From the NCBI GenBank assembly GCA_017629985.1, contig JAGBWD010000025.1:1-64000 (forward strand): 64,000 bases of DNA, read 5' to 3'. Positions 6,679-15,683 of the stretch are shown here, piece after piece. The stretch's first letter is position 1. Every line of letters starts with the position of its first letter. The DNA comes from Alistipes sp. Lineage in GTDB: Bacteria > Bacteroidota > Bacteroidia > Bacteroidales > Rikenellaceae. The notes beneath the pieces are model-generated. The model saw only the letters and a list, made by a program, of their open reading frames with translations. It had not been told where the DNA came from and made no database searches. The position numbers and the translations under genes were made by a program.

Positions 6679-8481
6679 TTATTCTTTAGATGCTCGCTTG
6701 CGGTCTACCTCCGAGAGGAGAATCTTGCGAAGACGCATAGACTTTGGAGTAATCTCTACATACTCATCCTCACGAATATATTCTAGAGCCTCCTCCAAAG
6801 AGAATATTACAGGGGGTGCTATCGAGGTCTTCTCATCCGAACCCGAAGCACGCATATTTGTAAGCTGCTTTGCCTTGGTCACGTTTACGGTGATATCGTT
6901 AGAACGGGTATGCTCACCAATCACCTGGCCGCAGTATACCTGCTCCATAGGAGATATGAAGAATTTACCTCTATCTTGTAGCTTATCAATAGAGTATGCG
7001 TATGCAGTACCTGTCTCCGAGGCAATGATAGCTCCTACGTTGCGGTTCTCGATATCTCCCATCCATGGCTCAAAGTCTTTGAGGCGGTGGGTCATGATTG
7101 CCTCACCTGCGGTAGCCGTAATCATCGTAGAGCGAAGACCAATGATACCTCGTGAAGGTATGATAAACTCAAGGCGTGTGCGCTCATTTGCCGACTCCAT
7201 GTTTACTAGCTGTCCCTTGCGGCGTGTGGTAAGCTCTATAACTGTGCCTGCATACTCATCAGGGCAGTCTACGGTCATCTCCTCCACAGGCTCACACTTA
7301 ACGCCATCGATAACCTTGGTGATAACCTTTGGCTGTCCCACCTGAAGCTCATATCCCTCGCGGCGCATAGTCTCGATAAGTACCGAGAGGTGAAGCACGC
7401 CACGTCCATATACTACAAACGAGTCGGCATTCTCACCTGGCTCAACACGTAATGCAAGGTTCTTCTCAAGCTCGCGGTCAAGGCGCTCCTTGATGTGGCG
7501 TGACGTAACAAACTTGCCATCCTTACCAAAGAATGGAGAGTTGTTGATAGTGAAGAGCATAGACATCGTTGGCTCATCAATAGCAATAGGTGGTAGTGGC
7601 TCTGGATTGGTGAAGTCACAGATGGTGTCGCCAATCTCGAAGCCCTCAATACCCACAAGGGCGCATATCTCACCGCACTCCACACGCTCTGCCTTTGCCT
7701 TGCCAAGACCCTCAAAGACCATCAAATCCTTAATCTTGGTCTTAAGGAGTGTGCCATCGCGCTTTGCAAGGGTGACATTCTGTCCTGTGGTTAATGAGCC
7801 TCGGGTAACCTTTCCTACGGCGATACGTCCTACGTATGGTGAGTACTCCAACGAGGTGACAAGCATCTGCACGGTACCCTCAACTGTCTCTGGCTCTGGA
7901 ATCTCATCGATAATAGTGTCGAGAAGTGGGGTAATAGAGTTTGTGCGCTCTGATACTACGTGTGACATCCATCCCTGCTTCGCCGAACCATAAATTGTCT
8001 TATAGTCGAGCTGCTCCTCTGTGGCTCCAAGGGTGAACATGAGGTCGAAAACCTGCTCGTTTACAACATCGGGACGACAATTCTCCTTATCTACTTTGTT
8101 TATTACAACAATAGGCTTCTTGCCCAATGATAGTGCCTTCTGCAACACAAACCGTGTCTGGGGCATAGTACCCTCAAAAGCATCCACAAGGAGGATTACA
8201 CCGTCACACATATTCAATACGCGCTCCACCTCGCCACCAAAGTCGGCGTGGCCTGGGGTGTCTATAATATTGATTTTATAATCCTTATAGATTACCGATA
8301 CGTTTTTAGAGAGGATGGTAATACCTCGCTCACGCTCAATATCATTATTATCCATGATGAGATCGCCTCCCGTATGCTCGTTGTCGCGAAGGAGGTTTCC
8401 CTGCATAATCATCTTATCAACGAGTGTGGTCTTACCGTGGTCTACGTGGGCGATAATTGCAATGTTGCGTAACTTTCGCAT
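6679..8481 (-). CDS. typA: Ribosome-associated GTPase TypA/BipA
   Basis: A 600-residue translational GTPase of the EF-G-like superfamily, which binds the 70S ribosome and aids ribosome assembly and stress adaptation. The G-domain motifs are G1 AHVDHGKTTL (about residues 11-20), the switch segment RERGITI, G3 DTPGHADF and G4 NKVDKE. The TypA-type C-terminal region follows, with the conserved segment SRGIIGLRS. Length matches the family. It is the first gene of a probable two-gene transcript with rpiB and has its own -7 box at 8505-8512. Confidence 0.97.
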   Translation of the reverse strand: MRKLRNIAIIAHVDHGKTTLVDKMIMQGNLLRDNEHTGGDLIMDNNDIERERGITILSKNVSVIYKDYKINIIDTPGHADFGGEVERVLNMCDGVILLVDAFEGTMPQTRFVLQKALSLGKKPIVVINKVDKENCRPDVVNEQVFDLMFTLGATEEQLDYKTIYGSAKQGWMSHVVSERTNSITPLLDTIIDEIPEPETVEGTVQMLVTSLEYSPYVGRIAVGKVTRGSLTTGQNVTLAKRDGTLLKTKIKDLMVFEGLGKAKAERVECGEICALVGIEGFEIGDTICDFTNPEPLPPIAIDEPTMSMLFTINNSPFFGKDGKFVTSRHIKERLDRELEKNLALRVEPGENADSFVVYGRGVLHLSVLIETMRREGYELQVGQPKVITKVIDGVKCEPVEEMTVDCPDEYAGTVIELTTRRKGQLVNMESANERTRLEFIIPSRGIIGLRSTMITATAGEAIMTHRLKDFEPWMGDIENRNVGAIIASETGTAYAYSIDKLQDRGKFFISPMEQVYCGQVIGEHTRSNDITVNVTKAKQLTNMRASGSDEKTSIAPPVIFSLEEALEYIREDEYVEITPKSMRLRKILLSEVDRKRASKE

Positions 8482-8504
8482 ACTTATATTATTTTTAGAC
8501 GCGA

Positions 8505-8512
8505 CAAAGATA
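8505..8512 (-). promoter_or_regulatory. -7 box of typA
   Basis: TATCTTTG on the minus strand, 23 nt before the typA ATG. The -33 position falls in the terminator hairpin of the upstream gene and has no clear TTTG. Confidence 0.5.
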
Positions 8513-8521
8513 ATAAAAAAA

Positions 8522-8555
8522 GTAAAAAGTGAAAGCTCGAACTTTCACTTTTTAC
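8522..8555 (-). terminator. Intrinsic terminator after the DUF4301 gene
   Basis: GTAAAAAGTGAAAG (8522-8535) and CTTTCACTTTTTAC (8542-8555) form a perfect 14-bp stem with a 6-nt loop. On the minus strand it is followed by a run of T. Confidence 0.85.
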
Positions 8556-8564
8556 ATAATAGTT

Positions 8565-9998
8565 TTATTGATGTTCTGGACGAAGCAAATCCTGGACTAC
8601 CTTCACTGGTGAGAATGTAGAGATAGGTACCTCAACAAAGAGTGTGTTCCAGTTAGCCATTGCTCCATTCCACAATCCTGGAAGCTCCTGTGCGCGTAGG
8701 TCGCGACCTCCTGCAGACTTTTGTGATATGAAGCCAGTCTTTGGGTCTGTAAACTTCGTGAGGTCATATTTGCTGCCATCGTAGCGCTGCACGCCACAAA
8801 CCAAATCTACTGGATTAAAGTGTGTGGCCTCCTTCATGAGGTGGATATCCTCCTTGGCAATTTGGCTAGACTCGGCAATCTGAAGCTGCTCGCGGCCTCT
8901 CTCATCGCGTACCCAGAATGGGCCGCCGCCAGGCTCACCCTCATTCTTAACCATACCACATACGCGGATAGGGCGGTCGAGGCTCTCGATTATCAACTCG
9001 CGTGAAGCGTCTTCAGGGAGCTTGCAACATAGCTCGTTGCGAAGGAATGAGATAGCCTCTGCACAGCGATCATCGCCGTTTGCAAATGCTCTCAATAGCT
9101 CGAATGTGCGCTGCTGAAGGTCAAGTAGATAGCCTGCCAAAACCTTTTTAAAGGTTATGGTGTCAGCCTTGCGCTCATCAGTAGTCACATTGTCGATATT
9201 CTTAACGAAGATGATATCTGCATCAAGATTATTAAGGTTTGTGATTAGCGCTCCATGGCCTGCAGGGCGGAAGAGTAGCTTGCCATCGTCAGTGCGGAAT
9301 GGAGTGTTGTCGAGGTTTACTGCAATGGTATCTGTCGCAGGACTCTGCTCCGAGAATGATACGTCATACTTGATGTTAAACTTCTGCTCATAGTGGCTCT
9401 GTCGCTCTGCAAGAAGTGCCAAGAAACCCTCCTTATGCTCTGGTGATACGGTGAAGTGGATAGTGGCACGCTCACCATTAGAGGCATATTGAGCAGCCTC
9501 CACAAGATGCTCCTCGACAGGTTTACGCGCCCCCTCCTTATATGCGTGGAACGTAACAAGTCCCTTTGGCTTTGAGCCATAGTTAAGACCATCGATGATG
9601 ATGTTGCGAACTACATCCTTGTCGTCAATCTGTGGGTGTAGATACTTTGCCAACTCTGCGAAGAAGGCAAACTTCTCAAGGTTGGTGATAAGTTTATCGA
9701 TGCCCGCAGTGCGCTTATCATCATTTACATACTCAAACAACTCCTTGAACATACGTGTTGCGGCACCCGATGCAGGTACAAACTTTACACATCTTATTTT
9801 GGCACTCTGCGCATCGTAACGAGTCAAGATGTCGGCAATCTCATCCTCCTCAAACTTACGTATACCATCACACACTGCTGCTGCACGAACTATAGGGAGT
9901 GCAGGGAAGCCTGTTCGGAAGTTCTCAATCTGTTGTTCAACTTGAGCTACTGTTAATCCGTGAGCCTCAATTTGTCTAATCTCTTCTTGTGTAAACAT
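8565..9998 (-). CDS. DUF4301 family protein
   Basis: A 477-residue cytosolic protein matching the DUF4301 family, widespread in Bacteroidota and without an assigned function. The segment VPASGAATRMFKEL (near residue 80) resembles the sugar-nucleotide-binding GxGTR loop of nucleotidyltransferases, and a second conserved part reads FRPAGHGALITNLN, suggesting a nucleotide-sugar or phosphosugar enzyme. The later region has the conserved blocks VCGMVKNEGEPGGGPFWV and QKSAGGRDLRAQELPGLWNG. It is monocistronic, with its own terminator and a promoter that diverges from murB. The enzyme activity is not known. Confidence 0.85.
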   Translation of the reverse strand: MFTQEEIRQIEAHGLTVAQVEQQIENFRTGFPALPIVRAAAVCDGIRKFEEDEIADILTRYDAQSAKIRCVKFVPASGAATRMFKELFEYVNDDKRTAGIDKLITNLEKFAFFAELAKYLHPQIDDKDVVRNIIIDGLNYGSKPKGLVTFHAYKEGARKPVEEHLVEAAQYASNGERATIHFTVSPEHKEGFLALLAERQSHYEQKFNIKYDVSFSEQSPATDTIAVNLDNTPFRTDDGKLLFRPAGHGALITNLNNLDADIIFVKNIDNVTTDERKADTITFKKVLAGYLLDLQQRTFELLRAFANGDDRCAEAISFLRNELCCKLPEDASRELIIESLDRPIRVCGMVKNEGEPGGGPFWVRDERGREQLQIAESSQIAKEDIHLMKEATHFNPVDLVCGVQRYDGSKYDLTKFTDPKTGFISQKSAGGRDLRAQELPGLWNGAMANWNTLFVEVPISTFSPVKVVQDLLRPEHQ

Positions 9999-10069
9999 AA
10001 TCGTATGTATTTATTAGTTTTTGTTGTCTATAATTAGAATCTGCTGCGAATATTATAGAAAATAGTTCC

Positions 10070-10077
10070 CAAATATA
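10070..10077 (-). promoter_or_regulatory. -7 box of the DUF4301 gene
   Basis: TATATTTG on the minus strand, about 70 nt before the ATG at 9998. It lies 12 bp from the opposing murB -7 box, so the two promoters overlap. Confidence 0.5.
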
Positions 10078-10089
10078 GCAAAAATTTTT

Positions 10090-10097
10090 TAACTTTG
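10090..10097 (+). promoter_or_regulatory. -7 box of the murB operon
   Basis: TAACTTTG ends 4 nt before the murB ATG at 10102, predicting a leaderless or near-leaderless transcript. Confidence 0.55.
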
Positions 10098-10101
10098 CAC
10101 T

Positions 10102-11115
10102 ATGAAACGCATATATAATGATATAAATTTAGCTTCACGCAATAGTTTTGGTGTCTCGGAGAGGGCTCGTTGTATCGTTGAGTTTGAAGATGCTAATGAT
10201 TTAAAGGAGGTTTTTAGTGCCAATCGCTCTGATAAATGGTATGTCCTAGGAGCTGGAAATAACACTCTTTTTACACAATTCTACGATGGAGTAATCTTTA
10301 CTCCTACATGCTCATCGTTGGAGATATTGCAAGATGATGGCCAGGGCGTGGATATCCGTGTCGCAGCGGCCTACGACTGGGATACTCTTGTGGAGTGGAG
10401 TGTAATCAGAGGGTTATGGGGTATTGAAAACCTATCTGCCATACCTAGCTCGGTGGGTGCTGCACCTGTACAAAACATAGGAGCTTACGGAGCTGAAGTA
10501 AAGGATGTGATAAAAGCCGTAGAGTACTTCGATACTAATAAGTTGGAGGTTGTAAGACTCTCTAATAAGGAGTGTCGTTTTGCCTATCGAGATAGTATCT
10601 TTAAGCAGGAGCTTCGTGGTGTCGCCATAATACTCGCTGTGGAGATGCACTTAAGTCGTGAGCCTCGTCCAAATCTGGGCTATGGCGATGTAGTGAAGGA
10701 GGTGGAGTCACGAGGAGGTGCTACGCTTAAGAATATCCGTGAGGCTATATGTGCAATACGAGGACGCAAGCTTCCCGACCCCAAGGTGCTTGGTAATGCA
10801 GGAAGTTTCTTTAAAAACCCTATCGTAGAGCTGGAGGTTGCGGAGCGACTTTTGCAGGAGTACCCCGATATGCCTAAATATGCTATGCCTAATGATGATT
10901 CGCACGTAAAGTTGGCCGCAGGATGGTTGATAGATAAGGCGGGTCTTAAAGGGTGGCGCGATGGAAATGTTGGAGTTCACGAGAATCAGGCATTGGTATT
11001 GGTGAACTATGGCGGTGCCACAGGACGTGAGGTCATCGCGTTGGCAGAGTATGTATCACAGTGTGTCAAAGATAGGTTTGGTGTAGTGATATCTCCCGAG
11101 GTAAATCTATTATAA
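10102..11115 (+). CDS. murB: UDP-N-acetylenolpyruvoylglucosamine reductase
   Basis: A 337-residue FAD-dependent reductase that uses NADPH to form UDP-N-acetylmuramic acid, the second committed step of peptidoglycan precursor synthesis. The FAD-binding segment shows LGAGNNTLF and IPSSVGAAPVQNIGAYGAE. The catalytic serine lies in NAGSFFKNP and the catalytic glutamate in the terminal ISPEVNLL. The length and insertions suit the long type I (E. coli-like) form. It is the first gene of a tight operon: tilS starts 4 bp after its stop. The start is the first ATG and lies only 4 nt after the -7 box. Confidence 0.97.
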   Translation: MKRIYNDINLASRNSFGVSERARCIVEFEDANDLKEVFSANRSDKWYVLGAGNNTLFTQFYDGVIFTPTCSSLEILQDDGQGVDIRVAAAYDWDTLVEWSVIRGLWGIENLSAIPSSVGAAPVQNIGAYGAEVKDVIKAVEYFDTNKLEVVRLSNKECRFAYRDSIFKQELRGVAIILAVEMHLSREPRPNLGYGDVVKEVESRGGATLKNIREAICAIRGRKLPDPKVLGNAGSFFKNPIVELEVAERLLQEYPDMPKYAMPNDDSHVKLAAGWLIDKAGLKGWRDGNVGVHENQALVLVNYGGATGREVIALAEYVSQCVKDRFGVVISPEVNLL

Positions 11116-11119
11116 TGAT

Positions 11120-12463
11120 ATGTTACTACTTGATGGTTTCGAAAAATATATAGAGGAGAATGAGTTGTTTACCCATAACGACAAGATTCTTCTTACGGTC
11201 TCTGGTGGTGTAGACTCTATGGTTATGATGGCACTGACTGCCGCTGCTGGATATCGCTTTGGTGTCGCACATTGTAACTTCCAGCTACGTGGACAGGAGA
11301 GCGATGAGGATGAGCTGCTTGTGGAGCGTGAGGCACGTAGATATGGAGTCGAATTCTTCAATAAACGCTTCGATACTACGGGCGAGATGGAGCGTACCGG
11401 AGAGTCAATGGAGATGGCGGCGCGCCGTCTTCGATATGCCTGGTTTAAGGAGTTGTGTGCAGAGCATGGCTATACGGCTATTGCCATAGCGCACCATAGC
11501 AACGACTCTATTGAGACATTCTTTATCAATATGCTACGTGGTACAGGATTGCGAGGTCTTACGGGCATTACTACACAGCTAGGACATATCGTGCGCCCTA
11601 TGATGTTTGCTACGCGCAAGGATATCCACGATTACGCTGTGGCACATCATATTCCATTTCGTGAGGACTCCTCAAATCGTACAACAAAATATTTGAGAAA
11701 TAAGGTGCGTTTGGGGCTTATTCCTATGCTCAAGGAGATTAATCCGCGCTTTACCCCTATAATGCGTAGGAATATCTCTCGTTTAAGTCAGGCGCAAGAT
11801 TTTATCAATGCTGCAATAGATATTGTTAAGGGTGAAGCCTTGGAGAGAAGTGATGATATCTATCGCCTTAAGGTCTCGGCGATACGTCCCACCCTGCCAC
11901 GCAACTATGTGATATATGAGATATTGAGTGCAGAGTTTGGCTTCAAGGGTGATGTTGTTGATTCGCTATGTCATGCTCTTGATTGTGACGCTACGGGGCG
12001 AAGATTTTATGCTCGTGAGTGGGTGGCAGTTGTCGATAGGGGAGATGTTGTCGTTGCACGAATAGATGACGCGGATAGTTGTGAAACAATAGTTGAAAAG
12101 GGTGCAGTACGTTCATATGTAGGTGGCTCTGTACTCTATTACGAATATTGTGATATAGACTTTATTGATAGCCTAGACCAGGGCGATAATGTTGCACTTT
12201 TGGATGCTGATAAGTTGAAGTTTCCGTTGAAGGTGCGCAGATGGCATGATGGCGATTGGTTTATACCTTTTGGCATGTCAGGAAGAAAGAAGTTGAGCGA
12301 CTATCTTATTGATAAAAAGGTCTCTATGGCAGAGAAGAACCGACAATTTGTGCTTCTCTCTGGCGATGATATTGTGTGGGTTATAGGCAGAAGACTCGAT
12401 GATCGTTATGCTATCACACGTAAGACCGAGAATGTGTTAAAGGTTGTTAAAGAGTCTCTGTAG
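11120..12463 (+). CDS. tilS: tRNA(Ile)-lysidine synthetase
   Basis: A 447-residue ATP-dependent enzyme that converts C34 of the CAU-anticodon tRNA-Ile to lysidine so that it reads AUA codons. The N-terminal PP-loop SGGVDS is at residues 28-33. The N-type ATPase domain continues through HCNFQLRG and AIAHHSNDSIETFFINMLRGTG split over residues about 50-150, and the C-terminal TilS domain (KVRRWHDGDWFIPFG, KKLSDYLIDKKV) is complete. It sits between murB and holA with gaps of 4 and 5 bp, so these genes are co-transcribed. Confidence 0.95.
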   Translation: MLLLDGFEKYIEENELFTHNDKILLTVSGGVDSMVMMALTAAAGYRFGVAHCNFQLRGQESDEDELLVEREARRYGVEFFNKRFDTTGEMERTGESMEMAARRLRYAWFKELCAEHGYTAIAIAHHSNDSIETFFINMLRGTGLRGLTGITTQLGHIVRPMMFATRKDIHDYAVAHHIPFREDSSNRTTKYLRNKVRLGLIPMLKEINPRFTPIMRRNISRLSQAQDFINAAIDIVKGEALERSDDIYRLKVSAIRPTLPRNYVIYEILSAEFGFKGDVVDSLCHALDCDATGRRFYAREWVAVVDRGDVVVARIDDADSCETIVEKGAVRSYVGGSVLYYEYCDIDFIDSLDQGDNVALLDADKLKFPLKVRRWHDGDWFIPFGMSGRKKLSDYLIDKKVSMAEKNRQFVLLSGDDIVWVIGRRLDDRYAITRKTENVLKVVKESL

Positions 12464-12468
12464 GTACT

Positions 12469-13545
12469 ATGGCAAAGTCATTGAAATTCAGCGATGCACT
12501 AGCTGATTATAATAAGATTATAGCCGATGTAGAGGCTCGCCGATTTGCCCCTATTTACCTCCTATCGGGTGATGAGGGTTACTTCATTGATGCTATTGCG
12601 GAGCGTCTTGCTAACACTATTCTTAATGAGGCGGAGCGTAGCTTTAACCAGGTTACGGTATATGGTCAAGATAGTGATACAGGCAAGATTGTGATGCTGT
12701 GTCGTCAAATGCCAATGATGGGCTCCTATCAGGTGGTCATAGTGCGTGAGGCGCAGCAGCTTTCCAAGATAGAAAACCTTGTGCATTATACCTCAAACCC
12801 ACAATCTACCACAATTCTTATCATCTGCTACAAAAATAAGGAGCAGGGTAGAGGTGTGGATAAGCGTACTGCCTTTTATAAGAGCTGCCAGAAGTGTGGA
12901 GTAATCTTTGAGTCGGTGCGTCCCCGAGAGTACGAGATAGATATATGGCTAGAGAAGCATATCTCATCGATAGGTTTGCGTATGGAGCCAAAGGCTATGT
13001 CGATGCTCAAGGAGCATGTGGGTATGGATATTGGTCGTATGGTGCGTGAGCTTGAAAAGCTACGTGTTTCGATGCGCGAGGATGAGACGACTGTTACAGA
13101 CTCTCATATTGAGCAGTATATCGGTCTGTCGAAGGAGTTTAATAGCTTTGAGCTTAACGATGCTGTTATGAAGCGCGATATTGGTCGTGCTATGCGTATT
13201 GCGGAACATTTTGCTCATAACCCCAAGAGCTATCCTATCACGCAGACTATAACCATCTTGTTTGGTCTTTTTCAGCAGCTATTCTTGTTGAACTATCACA
13301 TGTGGCAGTCGCGAAAGAGGGGTATTCCTATGCCTCAAGATATGGAACTTATGCGTGCCGTGAGGGCTAATAATAGCTTCGCCCTTCGAGAGCTAAAGGC
13401 GAACATTGGTCGTTGGAATGGCCCTCAACTCTTTAAGGTATTGGGGCTTTTGCGCGAATATGATGCCAAGAGTAAGGGTGTGAATAGTGGGGGGCTAGAT
13501 AATGGTGAGTTGCTCAAGGAGTTGCTCCTGAAGATATTTATATAA
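12469..13545 (+). CDS. holA: DNA polymerase III subunit delta
   Basis: A 358-residue clamp-loader subunit that opens the beta sliding clamp. The opening segment PIYLLSGDEGYFIDAIAERL is the HolA signature, followed by an AAA-like domain without a functional P-loop and a helical collar domain (MKRDIGRAMRIAEHF ... TITILFGLFQQLFLL). The length is typical. It is third in the murB-tilS-holA operon. Confidence 0.93.
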   Translation: MAKSLKFSDALADYNKIIADVEARRFAPIYLLSGDEGYFIDAIAERLANTILNEAERSFNQVTVYGQDSDTGKIVMLCRQMPMMGSYQVVIVREAQQLSKIENLVHYTSNPQSTTILIICYKNKEQGRGVDKRTAFYKSCQKCGVIFESVRPREYEIDIWLEKHISSIGLRMEPKAMSMLKEHVGMDIGRMVRELEKLRVSMREDETTVTDSHIEQYIGLSKEFNSFELNDAVMKRDIGRAMRIAEHFAHNPKSYPITQTITILFGLFQQLFLLNYHMWQSRKRGIPMPQDMELMRAVRANNSFALRELKANIGRWNGPQLFKVLGLLREYDAKSKGVNSGGLDNGELLKELLLKIFI

Positions 13546-13565
13546 CATAGTCTAAAGTATTATAA

Positions 13566-14330
13566 ATGAATCTATTGGTATGGGATGATGGTAGGGTGGT
13601 AAGGGCTTCGGAGTATCGTTGCCCTCGTAGCTATGTCCTCCAGCGAATCCATACCCTTGGTTATCAAGCAACGAACCTCGGACGTCATATAATGTTGCTC
13701 CGCGAAAGTTCTGCAGAGCTATTTGGCTTTATGTCGCTATGTCAGGTGGGGGATGCGGAGAGGATTATCTCTCGATTGCTCCAGGAGTCACGTGTCTCAC
13801 CTCGCTTCAGCTGCTCTGTGGCTATGCGCCTAGATTCTAGGGGAACTCTCTCTTTTGAGGTTGAAACACCATCATACTATGAAGGTGCATCGCTGCGTGC
13901 CAAGCGTCTTCGAGGAGCGTTTATTCACGCTAGCGAGCCTAGGGAGGTGTGTCAAAACTCTGTGACGGTTGCTATTGATGCGATGAATGATAGCCGCATA
14001 AAGGGCTATGGTGATATGCCACTATGGGTTGATGAGAGTGATAATCTCATTAGCCGCCCATGGAGGCCTATATTTGCTGTTTATGGCAAGAGAGTATACA
14101 CCCCACAGCAATTTGATAGTGTTGAGTATGTTGTTGCTCGTGAGGCTATATCAGCCGCAGGATTTGAGCTTGTAATACATTCACTACCCGTTAAGTCTCT
14201 AAAACGTATGGAGGAGCTATTTGAGGTGGATATCATGGGAATTACATCATTATATGCTATTGAGGAGCATAGATTACTATTTATGACTACGGCGCAGATA
14301 GCTGATAAAATGCAACCAAAGGTAAAATAA
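13566..14330 (+). CDS. Degenerate class IV aminotransferase-like (PabC-like) protein
   Basis: A 254-residue protein whose pattern follows the fold-type IV PLP enzymes (4-amino-4-deoxychorismate lyase, branched-chain aminotransferase): an opening WDDGRVV, a central segment IKGYGDMPLWVDESDNLI, then RPWRPIFAVYGKRVYTPQ where active members have E...N(I/L)F......TP, and a late EELFEVDIMGITSLYAIE where active members have the phosphate-binding loop. The conserved glutamate that contacts the cofactor appears to be replaced (SRPWRP) and the PLP lysine is not obvious, so it may be catalytically dead or have changed function. It is the last gene of the murB operon, 20 bp after holA. Confidence 0.6.
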   Translation: MNLLVWDDGRVVRASEYRCPRSYVLQRIHTLGYQATNLGRHIMLLRESSAELFGFMSLCQVGDAERIISRLLQESRVSPRFSCSVAMRLDSRGTLSFEVETPSYYEGASLRAKRLRGAFIHASEPREVCQNSVTVAIDAMNDSRIKGYGDMPLWVDESDNLISRPWRPIFAVYGKRVYTPQQFDSVEYVVAREAISAAGFELVIHSLPVKSLKRMEELFEVDIMGITSLYAIEEHRLLFMTTAQIADKMQPKVK

Positions 14331-14364
14331 CATGGATGACTAACATTTTAGTCATCCATGTTAT
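14329..14364. terminator. Bidirectional terminator
   Basis: A perfect 16-bp stem (14329-14344 with 14349-14364) around a 4-nt loop, between convergent genes. It overlaps the stop codon of the PabC-like gene. Confidence 0.8.
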
Positions 14365-14387
14365 TTAGGTATCGAACTTTTACTGCT

Positions 14388-15482
14388 CTAGATGTTGTTT
14401 ATAGCATATAGATAGGCACCTAGCGAAACAGCATTGCTTGCACCGATGTCCGAGATTGTTACACCAACGCGCTTAACAGGATCGTAGACAACCTCCTTGG
14501 TACTGCCATACACCTTGATTTTGGTAGATTTGCCCTTTGCAAACTCCTGGAAATCATGCTCATCATCAAGATTATACACCTCCATCTGTACGCGGTTAAT
14601 GGTATCTCCCGACATGGTCTTAATCTTGGAGCGCATCTCCTCAATAAGTGCTGGCATAAAGTATCTCTTTGCGCCTGTTAAACCACCACCAATAACGATT
14701 ATACCATCCATCAATGTAACGGCTGTGGCCATGGCATCTCCAGCAACACGACCAAGAGTCGCGAAGGCCTCCTTTGCTGCCTCCATATTGCCACTCATAG
14801 TGCCATCGGCAATAGCACAAATGTCGCGTGGCTCAAGGTTGCTATCGTCACCCGATAACTCCTTATAAACACGTTTCACGGCGCGGATAGCAACACCATC
14901 CTCAACGATATATCCAGGGTAATCGCGGTGCTTGAGGCAGAAGGTCTCAACACATGAGTTGTCGCCACGGTTAAGTACTCCATCCATCACAAAGCCAAAG
15001 CCAAAACCTGTGCCAAATGTAAAGCCTAGGAGGTTGCGATAACGCTTTGTGGAGCCAGCCTCTGCAAGTTTGTTGTTGATGCGTGGAAGTGCGCCACCAA
15101 CAGCTTCACCGTATGCAAAGAGGTCTGCATCGTTATTGATGAACACAGGTATACCAAAATGCTCCTCGAGCATAGGTCCTAGTGCTACGCCATCACGAAA
15201 TGAAGGAAAGTTGGGAAGGTAGCCTCCGATGATACCATTACGATAGTCTGCAGGGCCAGGAAAGGCAAAGCTGATAGCTTGAGGCTTTGCATCGAGCTTC
15301 GATATAATCTCCTCAAAACCCTTGATAAGAGTGCCAAGACATAGGTCTAGGTCGTGAGCCATGGATGGCATGGTTATACTCTCGGTGCAGGCTTTGCCGC
15401 CTTGCATCGCGTTAAATACGAAGTTTGTGCCACCGGCATCGAGTGTGATGACGATTGGCTGTGTAGTGTTATTTGATTCCAT
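14388..15482 (-). CDS. ROK-family sugar kinase
   Basis: A 364-residue ROK (repressor, ORF, kinase) protein, probably an ATP-dependent glucokinase or related hexose kinase in the cytosol. It shows the phosphate-1 loop LDAGGTNFVF, the sugar-binding segment INNDADLFAYGEA with the catalytic aspartate, GFTFGTGFGFGFV, and the phosphate-2/adenosine segment IIVIGGGLTG. The zinc-binding CxCxxxxC motif of many ROK proteins is absent, and no DNA-binding domain is present, so a kinase role fits better than a repressor. The start at 15482 (MESNNT) was chosen because it directly precedes the ROK fold and lies 5 nt after a -7 box. It is monocistronic. Confidence 0.88.
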   Translation of the reverse strand: MESNNTTQPIVITLDAGGTNFVFNAMQGGKACTESITMPSMAHDLDLCLGTLIKGFEEIISKLDAKPQAISFAFPGPADYRNGIIGGYLPNFPSFRDGVALGPMLEEHFGIPVFINNDADLFAYGEAVGGALPRINNKLAEAGSTKRYRNLLGFTFGTGFGFGFVMDGVLNRGDNSCVETFCLKHRDYPGYIVEDGVAIRAVKRVYKELSGDDSNLEPRDICAIADGTMSGNMEAAKEAFATLGRVAGDAMATAVTLMDGIIVIGGGLTGAKRYFMPALIEEMRSKIKTMSGDTINRVQMEVYNLDDEHDFQEFAKGKSTKIKVYGSTKEVVYDPVKRVGVTISDIGASNAVSLGAYLYAINNI

Positions 15483-15487
15483 ATCAA

Positions 15488-15495
15488 CAAAGGTA
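15488..15495 (-). promoter_or_regulatory. -7 box of the ROK kinase gene
   Basis: TACCTTTG on the minus strand ends 5 nt before the ATG at 15482, again predicting a near-leaderless mRNA. Confidence 0.5.
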
Positions 15496-15577
15496 ACGAT
15501 AATAATTTTAATATACAAAGCAAACATAAAAATATTAAAAATTGTGCATAAAAATCGAAAAAAAGAGTTTGTTTCGA

Positions 15578-15608
15578 TTTGATATTATAAAAATAAGGTA
15601 TATATTTG
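15578..15608 (+). promoter_or_regulatory. Promoter of the V-type ATPase operon
   Basis: TTTG (15578-15581), a 19-bp spacer and TATATTTG (15601-15608) match the Bacteroidota consensus. The start site would be near 15614, giving a leader of about 70 nt. Confidence 0.7.
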
Positions 15609-15619
15609 TGAAATTTTTG

Positions 15620-15636
15620 ACGACCCGAAGGGTTGT
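15620..15636 (+). promoter_or_regulatory. Small hairpin at the start of the V-ATPase leader
   Basis: ACGACCC (15620-15626) pairs with GGGTTGT (15630-15636) around a GAA loop, only a few nucleotides after the predicted transcription start. It may stabilise the mRNA. Confidence 0.45.
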
Positions 15637-15683
15637 ATAGGCAGAAAGTAATAATTAGATATATAAACTTAAAACATTTTATT

